Shown here: positions 8,362-18,117 of the stretch, piece after piece
Position numbering within the stretch: position 1 is the first letter of the stretch
How the letters are laid out: each line of letters starts with the position of its first letter
Source of the DNA: Lewinellaceae bacterium
Lineage (GTDB): Bacteria > Bacteroidota > Bacteroidia > Chitinophagales > Saprospiraceae
NCBI GenBank assembly: GCA_020636315.1
Contig: JACJYA010000004.1
Location: forward strand, 62,001-126,000
Reading direction: 5' to 3'
DNA: 64,000 bases
Position numbers and translations under genes: made by a program
The notes under the pieces: model-generated
Seen by the model: the letters and a program-made list of their open reading frames with translations, nothing else
Database searches by the model: none
What the model was told of the DNA's origin: nothing

Positions 8362-11300
8362 ATGAAGAACACTTACCAACGTACACAACTTTGGCTGCGC
8401 CGATGTTGTGCGCCTTCATTTAAGCAACTATTCGTACTTGCTCTGGCGCTGTTCAGCACCACCCTGCTGATGGGCCAGGCCGCCAATGATGATTGCGCCA
8501 ATGCCATTCCATTAACTGTTGGCGACTGCCCGGCCAATGAAGTAGCCGGCGATACCGGCAACGCCACGGATGACGGCTTTTTCTCCTGTGATGCGACCGG
8601 CCAGAATGCCGGCCTGTGGTACAGCTTCGTCGCTCCGGCTTCCGGAGAAGTCCTTCTTTCCGTTACAGACGGCGGGCCCGGCAACCCGGAAGCCGCCGTT
8701 TTTGATGGCTGCGGCGGAACGGAAGTATGGTGCAACGGTGCTCCCGATTTCTCCCTGGTTTCAGGCCTCACCGCCGGCTCTACCTATTTCGTGGTAGTAT
8801 GGGGTGATGTAACTGCCGGCCAGGGGCCGTTCACCATCTGTGTGGATGAGTTTGTCCCTCCGACCAATGACTTCTGCGCCGATGCCATCTCAGTGCCGGT
8901 TGGCGCCGATGGGGACTGCCCGGGCAATGCCGTGACCTATTATAACCTGGGCGCTACCGATGACGGCCCTCAGTCCTGTGATGGTACGACGAACAATATG
9001 GGCGTCTGGTTCAGCTTTGTAGCGCCAGCCTCCGGAGCGGTCAACCTCCAGGTTATCGACCTGGGCCCCGGCGACCCCGAAGCTGCGATCTACGATGGCT
9101 GCGGTGGAACATCAATATGGTGCGATGGCACACCGGACGATGAAGTTGTAAATGGCCTGACCGCCGGTAGTACTTATTATCTCCTTGTCTGGGGAGACAT
9201 AGGGTCTTTCCAGGGCCCGTTCGGCCTCTGCATTCAGGAGTTCGTACCGATCACCAACGATATTTGTGCTACGGCGACCCCCATCCCGGTAGGCGCCAAC
9301 GGCTCCTGCCCGGGCGCCGCTGCCACCTATACCAACCTGGGAGCCAGTGATGACGGCCCGACGTCCTCCTGTGACGGTACCACCGGGAATTATGGCGTCT
9401 GGTTCAGCTTTGTAGCCCCGGCTTCCGGAGGCATTAGTATCGATATCATCGACCTGGGCCCCGGCGACCAGGAAGCCGCCATTTATGACGGCTGCGGTGG
9501 CAACGAAGTTTGGTGTGAGAGCTTTCCCAGCGGCCCGGAAATTGTTGGCGGCCTTATTCCCGGCGCAACCTATTACCTGATCGTCTGGAGTGACGGCACA
9601 ACGCTGACCGGCAGTTTCGATATGTGCATCGAAGAGTTCATGCCTCCTCCCGGGGACAACTGCGGCAACGCTCAGGACCTGGCTACGCTGACCAGCCCTT
9701 ACAGCAGTACAACCAGCGGTTACAGTGATGATGAAGATGTGAGCTGCCTCAATGCCTCTGTTGACCACATTTTCTACATTGACGTACCCTCAGCCGCAAC
9801 GTTGACCATAAGTACTCCTACGGATACCTATGACAGCCGCCACCGTGTAGCCTATGGCGGCGCCTGTCCGGGTGATAATGAGATCGACTGTATCGATGAC
9901 CCTGACAACCAGGTTACCACCTGGATCAACACCACCGGTATGATGCAGCGCGTTTATTGGGTGCAGGAGGCTTTTTCCACCACTACCTCCGGCGATTTTA
10001 CCCTGGAATGGGATCTCGTACTTCCTCCTCCCGTACCCAACGATGACTGTGCTGACGCCGAGCCCATCGCCTGCGGCGAGACGGTCAGCGGCACCACCCT
10101 GGGCGCCAATATCGACGCCATCGGCGACTGCGGTACTGAGATCACCGGCCCGGGTGTATGGTACACTTTTACAGCCGGGACAATCCCCCGCTTTTACAGC
10201 CTGAGCACCTGCAACCAGGCCGGTTATGACACCAAGATCTCCGTATTTACGGGTGATGTCTGCGGTGAACTGACCTGCCTGGCCGGCGCCGATGATACGG
10301 ACGGCTGTTCAGGCGGCTCCACAGAACTGATCTTCACGCCTTCTCTGGGCCGGGTGCACTATGTACTCGTCCACGGCTTTGGCCAGGAGCAGGGAGCATT
10401 TGACCTCACACTGGATTGTGATGTCGAAGCCATCCCTACCGGGTGCACCGACCCAACTGCCACGAACTACGACCCGGATGCCCTCGTCGATGACGGATCC
10501 TGTGTTTATGCCCCCGCTCCCACCGGCAACGACGACTGCGCCGGAGCCATTGCCGTGAGCTGCGGCCAGACGGTCAGCGGATCGACCACAGGCGCCACCT
10601 TTGATGGAGTGGGCACCTGCGGCACCTCCAATACGGCACCAGGCGTTTGGTACACCGTAGTCGGAAACGGAGACCTCATAACGGCCAGCACCTGCAACCA
10701 GGCCAGTTTCGACACCAAGATATCCATCTTCACCGGTTCCTGTGGCAGCCTGAGCTGCCTGCAGGGCGACGATGACGACACCGGCTGCGGGCTCACCACT
10801 ACCGAAAGCTGGCTGTCCACGCCGGGCGTCACTTACTATATCCTGATCCACGGTTTCGGCACCGCTGCCGGTGACTTTGACCTGACGGTCACCTGCGCGC
10901 CTCCTCCTGCCGGCGACGATTGCGCCACTGCAACGCCCATTACCGTAGCGCCTCCGGGCGGATGCCCCGCCAACGCCGTCTTCGGTTCCACTATCGGCGC
11001 CTCTGACGACGGCCCGCAATCTCCCTGTGATGGCACCACCAACAACATTGGGGTATGGTACAGCTTCACCGCTCCCGCCAGCGGCATTGTCAACCTGAAT
11101 ATTGTGGAGATCACCGGCAACCATGAAGCGGCCATTTACACCGGCTGCGGCGGCGCCAGCGTCTTCTGTGATATCACGCCCAACTCCGAACTCATTACCG
11201 GCCTGACTCCGGGAGCCACTTACTACCTGATCGTATGGTCGGATGCCGGCCTGGAAGGCGACCACAGCGTATGTATCGAAGAGATAATCGCGCCGGATAA

Positions 11301-11973
11301 TGACAATTGCGCCGACGCCATCGAGCTAAGCTGCAATACAACTGTTACCGGCTCCACCACTTTTGCCTCTCCGGATGCTGCGCCAACCTGCGACGGGCAG
11401 ACGGTTACCGCTCCGGGTGTATGGTACACCTTCGTCGCCACCACGCGTTCGGTCAACGTGAACACCTGTGGTTCCAATTTTGATACCAAGATCTCGGTTT
11501 ACTCCGGAGGTTGCGGAGGAGAACTGGTTTGCGTAGCGGGCAATGACGACTACTGCGGCACCCAGTCTTCCGTTTCCTTTGTGCCCGACCTCGGCCAGCG
11601 CTACTATGTACTGGTCCACGGATTTGGCAGCGCCACCGGCTCCTTCCATCTGGAGTATGACTGTGAGAACCCGATCCCGCGGCCGCAGGGCACTACGCCG
11701 GTGGTTACCGACGACGGCATCAGCCTGTTCCCCAACCCGGCGCAGGATGAGCTCAACGTGAAGCTGAATGCCTTCCTGGGCGACAAGGCGACCCTGTCCG
11801 TCCACAACAGCCTCGGCCAGTTGATGATGGAACGCCGCATCGATCAGGTGGAACTGCCGGTTGAGCGCCTCAACACGAGCCAGCTGCAATCCGGCCTGTA
11901 CTTCCTGACTGTCGATGTGGAAGGCAAAGGAAGGTTTACTAAGAAGTTTATGATCGGATCCAGCCGGCCATAA
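8362..11973 (+). CDS. Giant modular secreted adhesin-like protein with T9SS sorting domain
   Basis: 1203 residues: an unusually long signal region (about 1-40, cut near LLMGQAAN), then eight related beta-sandwich modules of about 115-135 residues, each opening with NDDCANAI-type sequence (N-D-x-C-x-x-A) and containing GVWYSF or GVWYTF, a T-C-N-Q / D-T-K-I-S strand and a closing C. They resemble bacterial pre-peptidase C-terminal-like domains. A short Cys-flanked GCTDPTATNYDPDA-type motif sits between modules five and six (about 695-720). The end is a T9SS type A sorting domain (about 1115-1203, LFPNPAQDELNV). No catalytic motif was seen, so a surface adhesin or matrix protein is the best guess. 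Its closest relative in the window is the 12800 gene; the last modules and sorting domain are nearly the same. Confidence 0.8.
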   Translation: MKNTYQRTQLWLRRCCAPSFKQLFVLALALFSTTLLMGQAANDDCANAIPLTVGDCPANEVAGDTGNATDDGFFSCDATGQNAGLWYSFVAPASGEVLLSVTDGGPGNPEAAVFDGCGGTEVWCNGAPDFSLVSGLTAGSTYFVVVWGDVTAGQGPFTICVDEFVPPTNDFCADAISVPVGADGDCPGNAVTYYNLGATDDGPQSCDGTTNNMGVWFSFVAPASGAVNLQVIDLGPGDPEAAIYDGCGGTSIWCDGTPDDEVVNGLTAGSTYYLLVWGDIGSFQGPFGLCIQEFVPITNDICATATPIPVGANGSCPGAAATYTNLGASDDGPTSSCDGTTGNYGVWFSFVAPASGGISIDIIDLGPGDQEAAIYDGCGGNEVWCESFPSGPEIVGGLIPGATYYLIVWSDGTTLTGSFDMCIEEFMPPPGDNCGNAQDLATLTSPYSSTTSGYSDDEDVSCLNASVDHIFYIDVPSAATLTISTPTDTYDSRHRVAYGGACPGDNEIDCIDDPDNQVTTWINTTGMMQRVYWVQEAFSTTTSGDFTLEWDLVLPPPVPNDDCADAEPIACGETVSGTTLGANIDAIGDCGTEITGPGVWYTFTAGTIPRFYSLSTCNQAGYDTKISVFTGDVCGELTCLAGADDTDGCSGGSTELIFTPSLGRVHYVLVHGFGQEQGAFDLTLDCDVEAIPTGCTDPTATNYDPDALVDDGSCVYAPAPTGNDDCAGAIAVSCGQTVSGSTTGATFDGVGTCGTSNTAPGVWYTVVGNGDLITASTCNQASFDTKISIFTGSCGSLSCLQGDDDDTGCGLTTTESWLSTPGVTYYILIHGFGTAAGDFDLTVTCAPPPAGDDCATATPITVAPPGGCPANAVFGSTIGASDDGPQSPCDGTTNNIGVWYSFTAPASGIVNLNIVEITGNHEAAIYTGCGGASVFCDITPNSELITGLTPGATYYLIVWSDAGLEGDHSVCIEEIIAPDNDNCADAIELSCNTTVTGSTTFASPDAAPTCDGQTVTAPGVWYTFVATTRSVNVNTCGSNFDTKISVYSGGCGGELVCVAGNDDYCGTQSSVSFVPDLGQRYYVLVHGFGSATGSFHLEYDCENPIPRPQGTTPVVTDDGISLFPNPAQDELNVKLNAFLGDKATLSVHNSLGQLMMERRIDQVELPVERLNTSQLQSGLYFLTVDVEGKGRFTKKFMIGSSRP

Positions 11974-11978
11974 GCTTT

Positions 11979-12033
11979 GTTGAAAGTTTTTGGCTGAGAA
12001 CGGCCCCATGGCCTGCAGCCAAAAACTTTCAAC
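11979..12033 (+). terminator. Perfect 18-bp hairpin just after the adhesin stop
   Basis: GTTGAAAGTTTTTGGCTG (11979-11996) pairs exactly with 12016-12033, with an inner GGCC/GGCC stem. It begins 5 bases after the stop codon and lacks a T tract, so it may act as an mRNA 3' end stabiliser rather than a classical terminator. A related hairpin follows the paralogue at 15955. Confidence 0.7.
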
Positions 12034-12090
12034 CTTGATGCCAAATAGCACAGCAAGCGTATAGCCGCGCCCCCCCTGTGCCGGCAACTA

Positions 12091-12415
12091 AACATGAGTC
12101 ATGCGAATCAGGGGCCAAACGAAGCATATTTTTGAAGTCCTGTAAGGACGAAATATCGGTAGATCATGCCACGGGAAAGCATTGCCCGTGCCGTAGGCCT
12201 CCGCCCGTCGAAGTGGGCTTCTGCCTACGAAGAAGGGTACGGAACATGCCCATGAGGGAATTATTGATATGCCGTACCTACGGCACGAAAAGGCCCAATT
12301 GGGATCTCCCTACCGACATTTTGTGCCTAATGGCACAAGCCTTAATGGGTGCTCCACCAGGGGCCTCCAATGTCATATTGGCGAATGGATTTAGCTCCTG
12401 ATTCGCATGAGTCAT
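12091..12415. repeat. Dispersed repeat with inverted ends, copy 2
   Basis: Second copy of the 5395-5719 element. Left end 12091-12119 (AACATGAGTCATGCGAATCA then GGGGCCAAA) and right end 12390-12415 are inverted copies. The interior shares GGACGAAATATCGGTAGATC followed by ATGCCACGGG, and a CCGTACCTACGGCACG block. Small reading frames inside are not conserved between copies. The copies differ in the middle, as expected for a non-coding mobile or structural element. Confidence 0.75.
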
Positions 12416-12617
12416 ATTTTTGTTTTTCATCGGGCCCGGGAAGGCCTCTCCGGGCATCATTTAGCCGAATGGCCACGCCCTGCCATGATAAAAAACGGGC
12501 CGTTTTATTTTCCGGGAGAGTTCTAGCAACTTAACTCACTTTTCCCTATCTTTCGGAAGAGCTTGGATTGCAGGCCTAAAATTTTTCCATTTATATTTTA
12601 ATAATAATTATTTTTCT

Positions 12618-12625
12618 TATTTTCG
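12618..12625 (+). promoter_or_regulatory. Possible -7 promoter box before second adhesin gene
   Basis: TATTTTCG sits at the end of an AT-rich tract and differs from TAnnTTTG at one base. It would give a leader of about 170 bases before ATG 12800. No -33 element was assigned. Confidence 0.3.
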
Positions 12626-12799
12626 CAGATATGAAGCGTTTCGTTTCATCCCCCCTGCTAACGAACCCTCCGACTTTCCGATTTTCACCCGAACGGCGAC
12701 TATGGTTGCCGAACCTGTTCCAGGTTCTCTTTCCCAAAGGAGAAAGAAGCTTCAGCAAGTGCATCTATTCACAAAATATTTTTAACAAAAATCAGAAAA

Positions 12800-15700
12800 A
12801 TGAAAAAAGCTTACCTACTAACAAACCTGGGGCGATGTTGGGCCCTGGTGTTAACCCTTGGACTTATCAGCTCCTTCCAACTGAATGCAACTACCTGCAA
12901 TGACGCTGTTGTAATTAGTTCCCTTCCGTTCACCGGGCCGACAGTTTGCGCCGGAACTAATGATATCACATCATCCAACGCCTCCGTATGCAGCCCGATC
13001 TCGACAGGCTCCTACTACGGAGGGCTGGAAGCACTATTTGTCTTTACGCCGGCCTCCGATATGGTGGCCAACGTTGCCTATTCCGGGCAAACCTGGTCAG
13101 CGATCGCCGTATTCAACGGCTGCCCCACCAATGGCGGCGCCTGCGTATCGGGCGTTTCCAGCTCGGCCAGTTCCAAAGATGTCAACGCAGTGCTTTCCGC
13201 CGGGAACACCTACTACATCATGGTTGATACCTGGCCGTCTCCGGCCAGCCCCTGCCCGGGTACGCTCACCGTTACCGAATACACCCCACCCGACTGTTCC
13301 GGCGCTACGGCCATCGGTTCTCTGCCCTATTCCGGGGCGCTTACCTGTAGTGGGGCTAATGACATTACTGCTTCCAATACCTCCTGTACGTCTGTCTCCA
13401 CCCTGTATTTCGGAGGCCAGGAAGCTCTGCTCAGCTTCACTCCGGCCACGGATATGACGGTAAGCATCGTTTATTCCGGCCAGTCCTATACGCAGATCTC
13501 CCTCTATGAAGGATGCCCAACCACCGCCGGAGGCTGTGTTGCCGGGGTTTCCAGTTCTGCCTCTTCCAAGAGCCTTATGGCGCCGGTTACCGGTGGCACA
13601 GAGTATTTCATCCTGGTCGATACCTGGCCTTCTCCGCCCAGCCCCTGCCCGGGAGACATCACAGTCATGGAGTTCATGCCGCCGGATGGCGACAACTGCT
13701 CCAACGCTCAGGACCTGGCTACACTGACCAGCCCCTACAGCGGAACGACTACCGGGTACAGCAATGATTATGGCACCAGTTCCTTTGCCTGCCCCAGCGA
13801 TGCTGTTGACCGGGTGTTCTACATCGACGTTCCCCCGGCCGCAACCCTGACCATCGGGCAGTCCTCCAACCTGTACGATTCCCGCCACCGCCTGGCCTAT
13901 GGCGGCGCCTGCCCGGGCGATAATGAAATTGCCTGTGTTGACGACCCGGATACGCAGACTGAGGTGTGGATCAACACCACCGGCGCCATGCAGCGCGTGT
14001 ACTGGCTGCAGGATGGCTACACGACCACCAGCGCAGGCGACTTTACCCTTGCCTGGGACCTGGTAGTCCCGCCGCCCGTACCCAACGATTTCTGTGATTC
14101 CGCCGAGCCCATTGCCTGCGGCGAGACCGTCAGCGGAACCACCATCGGCGCTTCTACCGATGCTGTTGGAGCCTGCGGCACTTCCATCTCCGGCCCGGGC
14201 GTATGGTACACCTTCACGGCCAATACCGACTCCCGCTTCTACAGCCTGAGCACCTGCAACCAGGCCGATTTCGATACCAAGATATCCGTTTATACCGGCT
14301 CCTGCGAAGGCCTGGTTTGCCTCGGTGGCGCCGATGACTCTCAGGACTGCAGTGGCGGCACAACCGAGCTGATCTTCACTCCGTCCTACGGCAGAGTCCA
14401 CTACGTACTGGTCCAGGGCACCTCGATCGGGGACTTCAACCTGACGCTGGACTGCAACGCAGATCCGTTCCCCGAAGATCCGGGCCCCACCCCAACCAAC
14501 AATGACGACTGCGCCGGAGCCATCGCGGTTTCCTGTGGCGACGTTGTATCGGGCACTACCGTCGGCTTTAACGACAGCAACCCCAGCGCCTGTGGCGGTG
14601 GCGGCGACGGCGCCAGTGCCGGCGTGTGGTACACCATCACCGGTAATGGCGACGTGATCACGGCTTCTCTCTGCGGTTCTGGTTTCGACACCCAGATCGC
14701 CGTTTACTCCGGTTCCTGTGGCTCATTGTCCTGTGTAACGGGTAACGACGACTTCTGCGGCCTGCAGTCTCAGGCATCCTGGCCTTCTGTTGACGGGGAG
14801 ACTTACTACATCTACATCGATGGATTTAGCACCAACTCCGGTAACTTCACTCTTTCGATCAGCTGTATCACTCCTTCCGGCAACGACCTTTGCAGCGGCG
14901 CTATTCCTGTAAGCTGCGGCCAGACGGTCAGCGGCTCGACGATCGGCGCTACTTTCGACGGCGTTGGAACCTGCGGAACCAGCAACACGGCTCCTGGCGT
15001 ATGGTACACCTTCCAGGGTGACGGCTCTGACGTAACGGTCAGCACCTGCAACCAGGCCTCTTTTGATACCAAGATCTCTATATTCACCGGTTCCTGCGGC
15101 AGCCTGAGCTGCCTGCAAGGGGATGATGACGACTCCGGCTGCGGGCTCACCACTACAGAGACCTTCGCTACGACCCCGGGCGTCACTTACTACATCCTGA
15201 TTCACGGCTTCGGCAGTGCAGTGGGCAGCTTCAACCTGTCTGTCACCTGCGTTGCTCCGCCGCCCCCGCCGGCAAACGACGACTGCGCCGACGCCATCGA
15301 ACTTTCCTGTAACACGACGGTCAGCGGCTCCACCGAGCAGGCGTCAGCAGATGGTGCTCCTACCTGTGACGGCGTTTCCAATACCTCGGCAGGTGTATGG
15401 TACACCTTCGTCGGCAGCTCTCGTATCGTCAACCTGAACACCTGTGGTTCGGGCTTTGACACGAAGCTCTCCGTTTACACCGGCGCCTGTGGCGACTTTA
15501 CCTGTGTTGCCAGCAACGACGACTACTGCGGCCTGCAGTCTTCCGTCAGCTTCGTACCGGTACAGGGTGTACAGTACTACGTGCTCGTTCACGGCTTCGG
15601 CAGCGCCACCGGCAACTACTCTCTGGAGTACGACTGCCAGTCGCCGCTACCGCGCCCGCAGGGAGGCACGCAGATTTCCACCGATGCAGCCATCACCCTG

Positions 15701-15946
15701 TTCCCCAACCCGGCACAGGATGAGATCAACGTCAAGCTCGAAGGCTTTACGGGTGACAAGGCGAACATCCTCATCCACAACAGCCTCGGCCAGTTGATGA
15801 TGGAACGCCGCATCGACCAGGTTGAAATGCCGGTTGAGCAATTCAATGTAAGCCAGCTGCAGTCCGGCATGTACTTCCTCACCGTTAAGGTGGAAGGTAA
15901 GGGCAACTTTACCGAGAAGTTCATGGTGGGCAGCGTCCGGCCATAA
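12800..15946 (+). CDS. Giant modular secreted adhesin-like protein with T9SS sorting domain, paralogue
   Basis: 1048 residues. Signal peptide about 1-31 (cut near LNATTC). Seven beta-sandwich modules follow. The first two are of a distinct subtype (SGVSSSASSK and DTWPSPASPCPG or DTWPSPPSPCPG). The third (GDNCSNAQDLATLTSPY), fourth (CDSAEPIACGETVSGTT), sixth (CGQTVSGSTIGATFDGVGTC) and seventh (DDCADAIELSCNTTVSGST) correspond to modules four, five, six and eight of the protein at 8362. The T9SS sorting domain (about 960-1048, LFPNPAQDEINV) is almost identical to that of the neighbour, down to GQLMMERRIDQVE. Module order and near-identity suggest tandem duplication with later module exchange. 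The likely role is surface adhesion; no catalytic residues were recognised. Confidence 0.8.
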   Translation: MKKAYLLTNLGRCWALVLTLGLISSFQLNATTCNDAVVISSLPFTGPTVCAGTNDITSSNASVCSPISTGSYYGGLEALFVFTPASDMVANVAYSGQTWSAIAVFNGCPTNGGACVSGVSSSASSKDVNAVLSAGNTYYIMVDTWPSPASPCPGTLTVTEYTPPDCSGATAIGSLPYSGALTCSGANDITASNTSCTSVSTLYFGGQEALLSFTPATDMTVSIVYSGQSYTQISLYEGCPTTAGGCVAGVSSSASSKSLMAPVTGGTEYFILVDTWPSPPSPCPGDITVMEFMPPDGDNCSNAQDLATLTSPYSGTTTGYSNDYGTSSFACPSDAVDRVFYIDVPPAATLTIGQSSNLYDSRHRLAYGGACPGDNEIACVDDPDTQTEVWINTTGAMQRVYWLQDGYTTTSAGDFTLAWDLVVPPPVPNDFCDSAEPIACGETVSGTTIGASTDAVGACGTSISGPGVWYTFTANTDSRFYSLSTCNQADFDTKISVYTGSCEGLVCLGGADDSQDCSGGTTELIFTPSYGRVHYVLVQGTSIGDFNLTLDCNADPFPEDPGPTPTNNDDCAGAIAVSCGDVVSGTTVGFNDSNPSACGGGGDGASAGVWYTITGNGDVITASLCGSGFDTQIAVYSGSCGSLSCVTGNDDFCGLQSQASWPSVDGETYYIYIDGFSTNSGNFTLSISCITPSGNDLCSGAIPVSCGQTVSGSTIGATFDGVGTCGTSNTAPGVWYTFQGDGSDVTVSTCNQASFDTKISIFTGSCGSLSCLQGDDDDSGCGLTTTETFATTPGVTYYILIHGFGSAVGSFNLSVTCVAPPPPPANDDCADAIELSCNTTVSGSTEQASADGAPTCDGVSNTSAGVWYTFVGSSRIVNLNTCGSGFDTKLSVYTGACGDFTCVASNDDYCGLQSSVSFVPVQGVQYYVLVHGFGSATGNYSLEYDCQSPLPRPQGGTQISTDAAITLFPNPAQDEINVKLEGFTGDKANILIHNSLGQLMMERRIDQVEMPVEQFNVSQLQSGMYFLTVKVEGKGNFTEKFMVGSVRP

Positions 15947-15954
15947 GTTTTTGT

Positions 15955-16004
15955 TGAAAGTTTTTGGTTGTTGCCCTCGTGGGGCAGATAACCAAAAACT
16001 TTCA
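15955..16004 (+). terminator. Hairpin after second adhesin gene, homologous to 11979-12033
   Basis: TGAAAGTTTTTGGTT (15955-15969) pairs with AACCAAAAACTTTCA (15990-16004), with an inner TGCCC/GGGCA stem. Compared with the 11979 hairpin, a C in the left arm has become T and the opposing G has become A, so pairing is kept. Confidence 0.7.
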
Positions 16005-16010
16005 CCCCAT

Positions 16011-16055
16011 AAAGAGGAGCCGTCCCGGAACTTTCGGGGCGGCTCCTCTTTTTTG
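16011..16055 (+). terminator. Strong Rho-independent terminator
   Basis: AAAGAGGAGCCG and CGGCTCCTCTTT form a GC-rich stem closed further by CCCG/CGGG, followed by a run of T. It ends the second adhesin transcript. Confidence 0.85.
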
Positions 16056-16288
16056 TTAAGAAAAACCTAAACCCTTCTGCCACTGATTTTTATCATTGAT
16101 TATGTACCCCCATTATCTTATAAATTGCATAGAAAAAACACCCCAAAACAATATAGCAATACAGCAATATAACAATCCAACTATCTAACACCCTCACCAC
16201 ACCCACACACTCAGAGACACCCATTGCATCAGAACATTCTCCCCTTCACCTGAATGAAGGGAACATCAATAATTTCAATCCGGAAGCT

Positions 16289-18112
16289 ATGAAAAGCGCG
16301 ATGTCCTTTCTGAAGCAAACCATCCTCCTTCTGTTACTGAGCGGTAGTGTTGTGCTCACGGCACAAACCGGAGAGCCTTTGCTGGCGCAGCTGGCGGAGG
16401 AAGAAAAAGACGCGGTCAATGCCCTCGTGATGTACCCTGAAGATACGCGGCTGGCCATTTTGGAAAGCAGCAAATATCCTGAGGCCCTGATCAAAATGCA
16501 GCGCATTCAGGAGCAGACAAGTGAATCTTTCAAGGAACTGCTGAGCGACTACGCCCAGAGCACCCAGGAGATGATCTGGGACCTGACCCGTTACCCGGGC
16601 CTGGTAGAACGGCTGGCAAGGGAGGGTAACGGCTCCCGGAGCAATATCCAGGCCATCCTGAAAGATTATCCGGAGACTGTTCACGATAACGCCCTGAGTG
16701 CAGGCATACAATATCTTCCCCTTCTCGAAGAGATCGAACGACTCCAGGTGTCCGCCGATAAAGCTTTCAACTCCCTTTTGAAGGATTATCCCCCTGAAGT
16801 GCAGAATGCTCTGAACACCCTGCTCGGGCTGCCCGAGGTACTGTCCATCCTGACGGATAACATTGAGTTGACCCTGCTCGTAGGCGATGTCTATCGCCGG
16901 GACCCCCAACTGGTCCTCCAGAAAGCAGACAGCCTCAGCCTGGAGGTGGCCCGCCAGAATGCCCAGGAACTGGAAGGCTGGAAGGAAGAGCTGGATGACA
17001 ACCCGGAAGTAGTGGAAGAATTGAAGGCCTCAGCTGAAGAATTTGCCTCAGAGTATGGGTATGACGATGAATTCTATGACTATCCGGACGATGATGTTTA
17101 CTATGATGACCATTCCGAGGCTTATGTCGTGGAACATTATTATTACTACAACTACCCATACTGGTTCGGCTACCCTTACTGGTACACTTATCCGCGCTGG
17201 CGGCCCTACCCCTACTGGTATGACTGGGGCTTCTATTTCCGCCCCGGCGGAACTATCGTCATCCTTCACCTGCCGTCCTATTACTTTACCAACTGGTATT
17301 TCTATACTCCTTACCACCACTACCGTTATCCGCACCTGTCGGCTCACTTCGTCCGGCACTACCGCTACTATCCGAGGTCAGGGGGCAGTATTACGACCAG
17401 CGTATCGGTGTGGCGCAACCGCAACCGGGAGGTCATCACCCCCGGCTGGATGGATGACGATAACCGGCTGCCGGAGCGCTTCCGCGAATACGGCCGTTTT
17501 GAAACGGCGCGCGAGGACTACAACCGGGAACACCCCACCAAGGCCATGTCGCAACGGGAATACCTGGAAAAAAATGCCACCCGCTACGCCGACTTGTCCA
17601 GAAGGGTGAAAGAGGAACGGGAGATCTATGAAGAGCCGGCCTATCAACCCAGGGACAAAGCTCCGGTCCGCGAACCGGACTTGCGCGAACCCAATATCCC
17701 TAAGCAGGAACCCCGGACAGAGCCCAGGGAGCCCGTCCGGCAACCGCGCACTCAGCCCCAAACCAAAGAGCCTACCCAACCGCCCCGCACCCGGGTAGAG
17801 CCCAAAGAACGCACACAACCGGCGCCGCCCCCCAGGCAGGAACCGCAAAAGCAAGAAAGGGTAACCACTCCGGAAAAGCGGCCGGCTCCCAAAACCGAGA
17901 GCCCTCAAACCAGGGAAATACCCAATGTGGACAGGGGAAGGGATTATCACAAAAACCAGTGGGAAAAGCCCAAAACAACCACCCAGCCGCGAACTTCGCC
18001 GCCGGCTCCCACTCCGCAGAAACGAGAAGTGGCCAAGCCTAAGACAACGCCACAGAAACGGGAAGTGACAAAGCCCAAAACAGCGCCGAAGAAGAAAGAA
18101 GGTGGGAATTGA
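16289..18112 (+). CDS. Exported Tyr/Trp-rich protein with basic Pro-rich tail, unknown function
   Basis: 607 residues, unrecognised as a named family. Signal peptide about 1-25 (cut near LTAQT). Residues about 26-255 form a helical domain with a repeated K-D-Y-P or Y-P pattern (LLSDYAQS, LKDYPETV, LKDYPPEV). An acidic patch follows (about 255-280, EYGYDDEFYDYPDDDVYYDD), then an extreme aromatic stretch (about 285-360) full of YWYTYP, PYPYWYDW and YHHYRYP, where Tyr and Trp make up a large share of residues. The tail (about 440-607) is disordered, rich in Pro, Arg, Lys, Thr and Gln, with repeats such as QKREVAKPKTTP. The charge layout (acidic, aromatic, basic) suggests a material-like or matrix-interacting envelope protein. 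Preceded by 230 AT-rich bases. Confidence 0.65.
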   Translation: MKSAMSFLKQTILLLLLSGSVVLTAQTGEPLLAQLAEEEKDAVNALVMYPEDTRLAILESSKYPEALIKMQRIQEQTSESFKELLSDYAQSTQEMIWDLTRYPGLVERLAREGNGSRSNIQAILKDYPETVHDNALSAGIQYLPLLEEIERLQVSADKAFNSLLKDYPPEVQNALNTLLGLPEVLSILTDNIELTLLVGDVYRRDPQLVLQKADSLSLEVARQNAQELEGWKEELDDNPEVVEELKASAEEFASEYGYDDEFYDYPDDDVYYDDHSEAYVVEHYYYYNYPYWFGYPYWYTYPRWRPYPYWYDWGFYFRPGGTIVILHLPSYYFTNWYFYTPYHHYRYPHLSAHFVRHYRYYPRSGGSITTSVSVWRNRNREVITPGWMDDDNRLPERFREYGRFETAREDYNREHPTKAMSQREYLEKNATRYADLSRRVKEEREIYEEPAYQPRDKAPVREPDLREPNIPKQEPRTEPREPVRQPRTQPQTKEPTQPPRTRVEPKERTQPAPPPRQEPQKQERVTTPEKRPAPKTESPQTREIPNVDRGRDYHKNQWEKPKTTTQPRTSPPAPTPQKREVAKPKTTPQKREVTKPKTAPKKKEGGN

Positions 18113-18117
18113 TGAAA

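Noticed and set aside
12078..12401. Frames inside the second dispersed repeat
   Set aside because: They run through the inverted-end element and are not preserved in copy 1.
12631..12903. 90-codon frame before the second adhesin gene
   Set aside because: It overlaps the signal peptide region of the adhesin in another frame and shows no family features; translation is phase-shifted signal sequence at its end.
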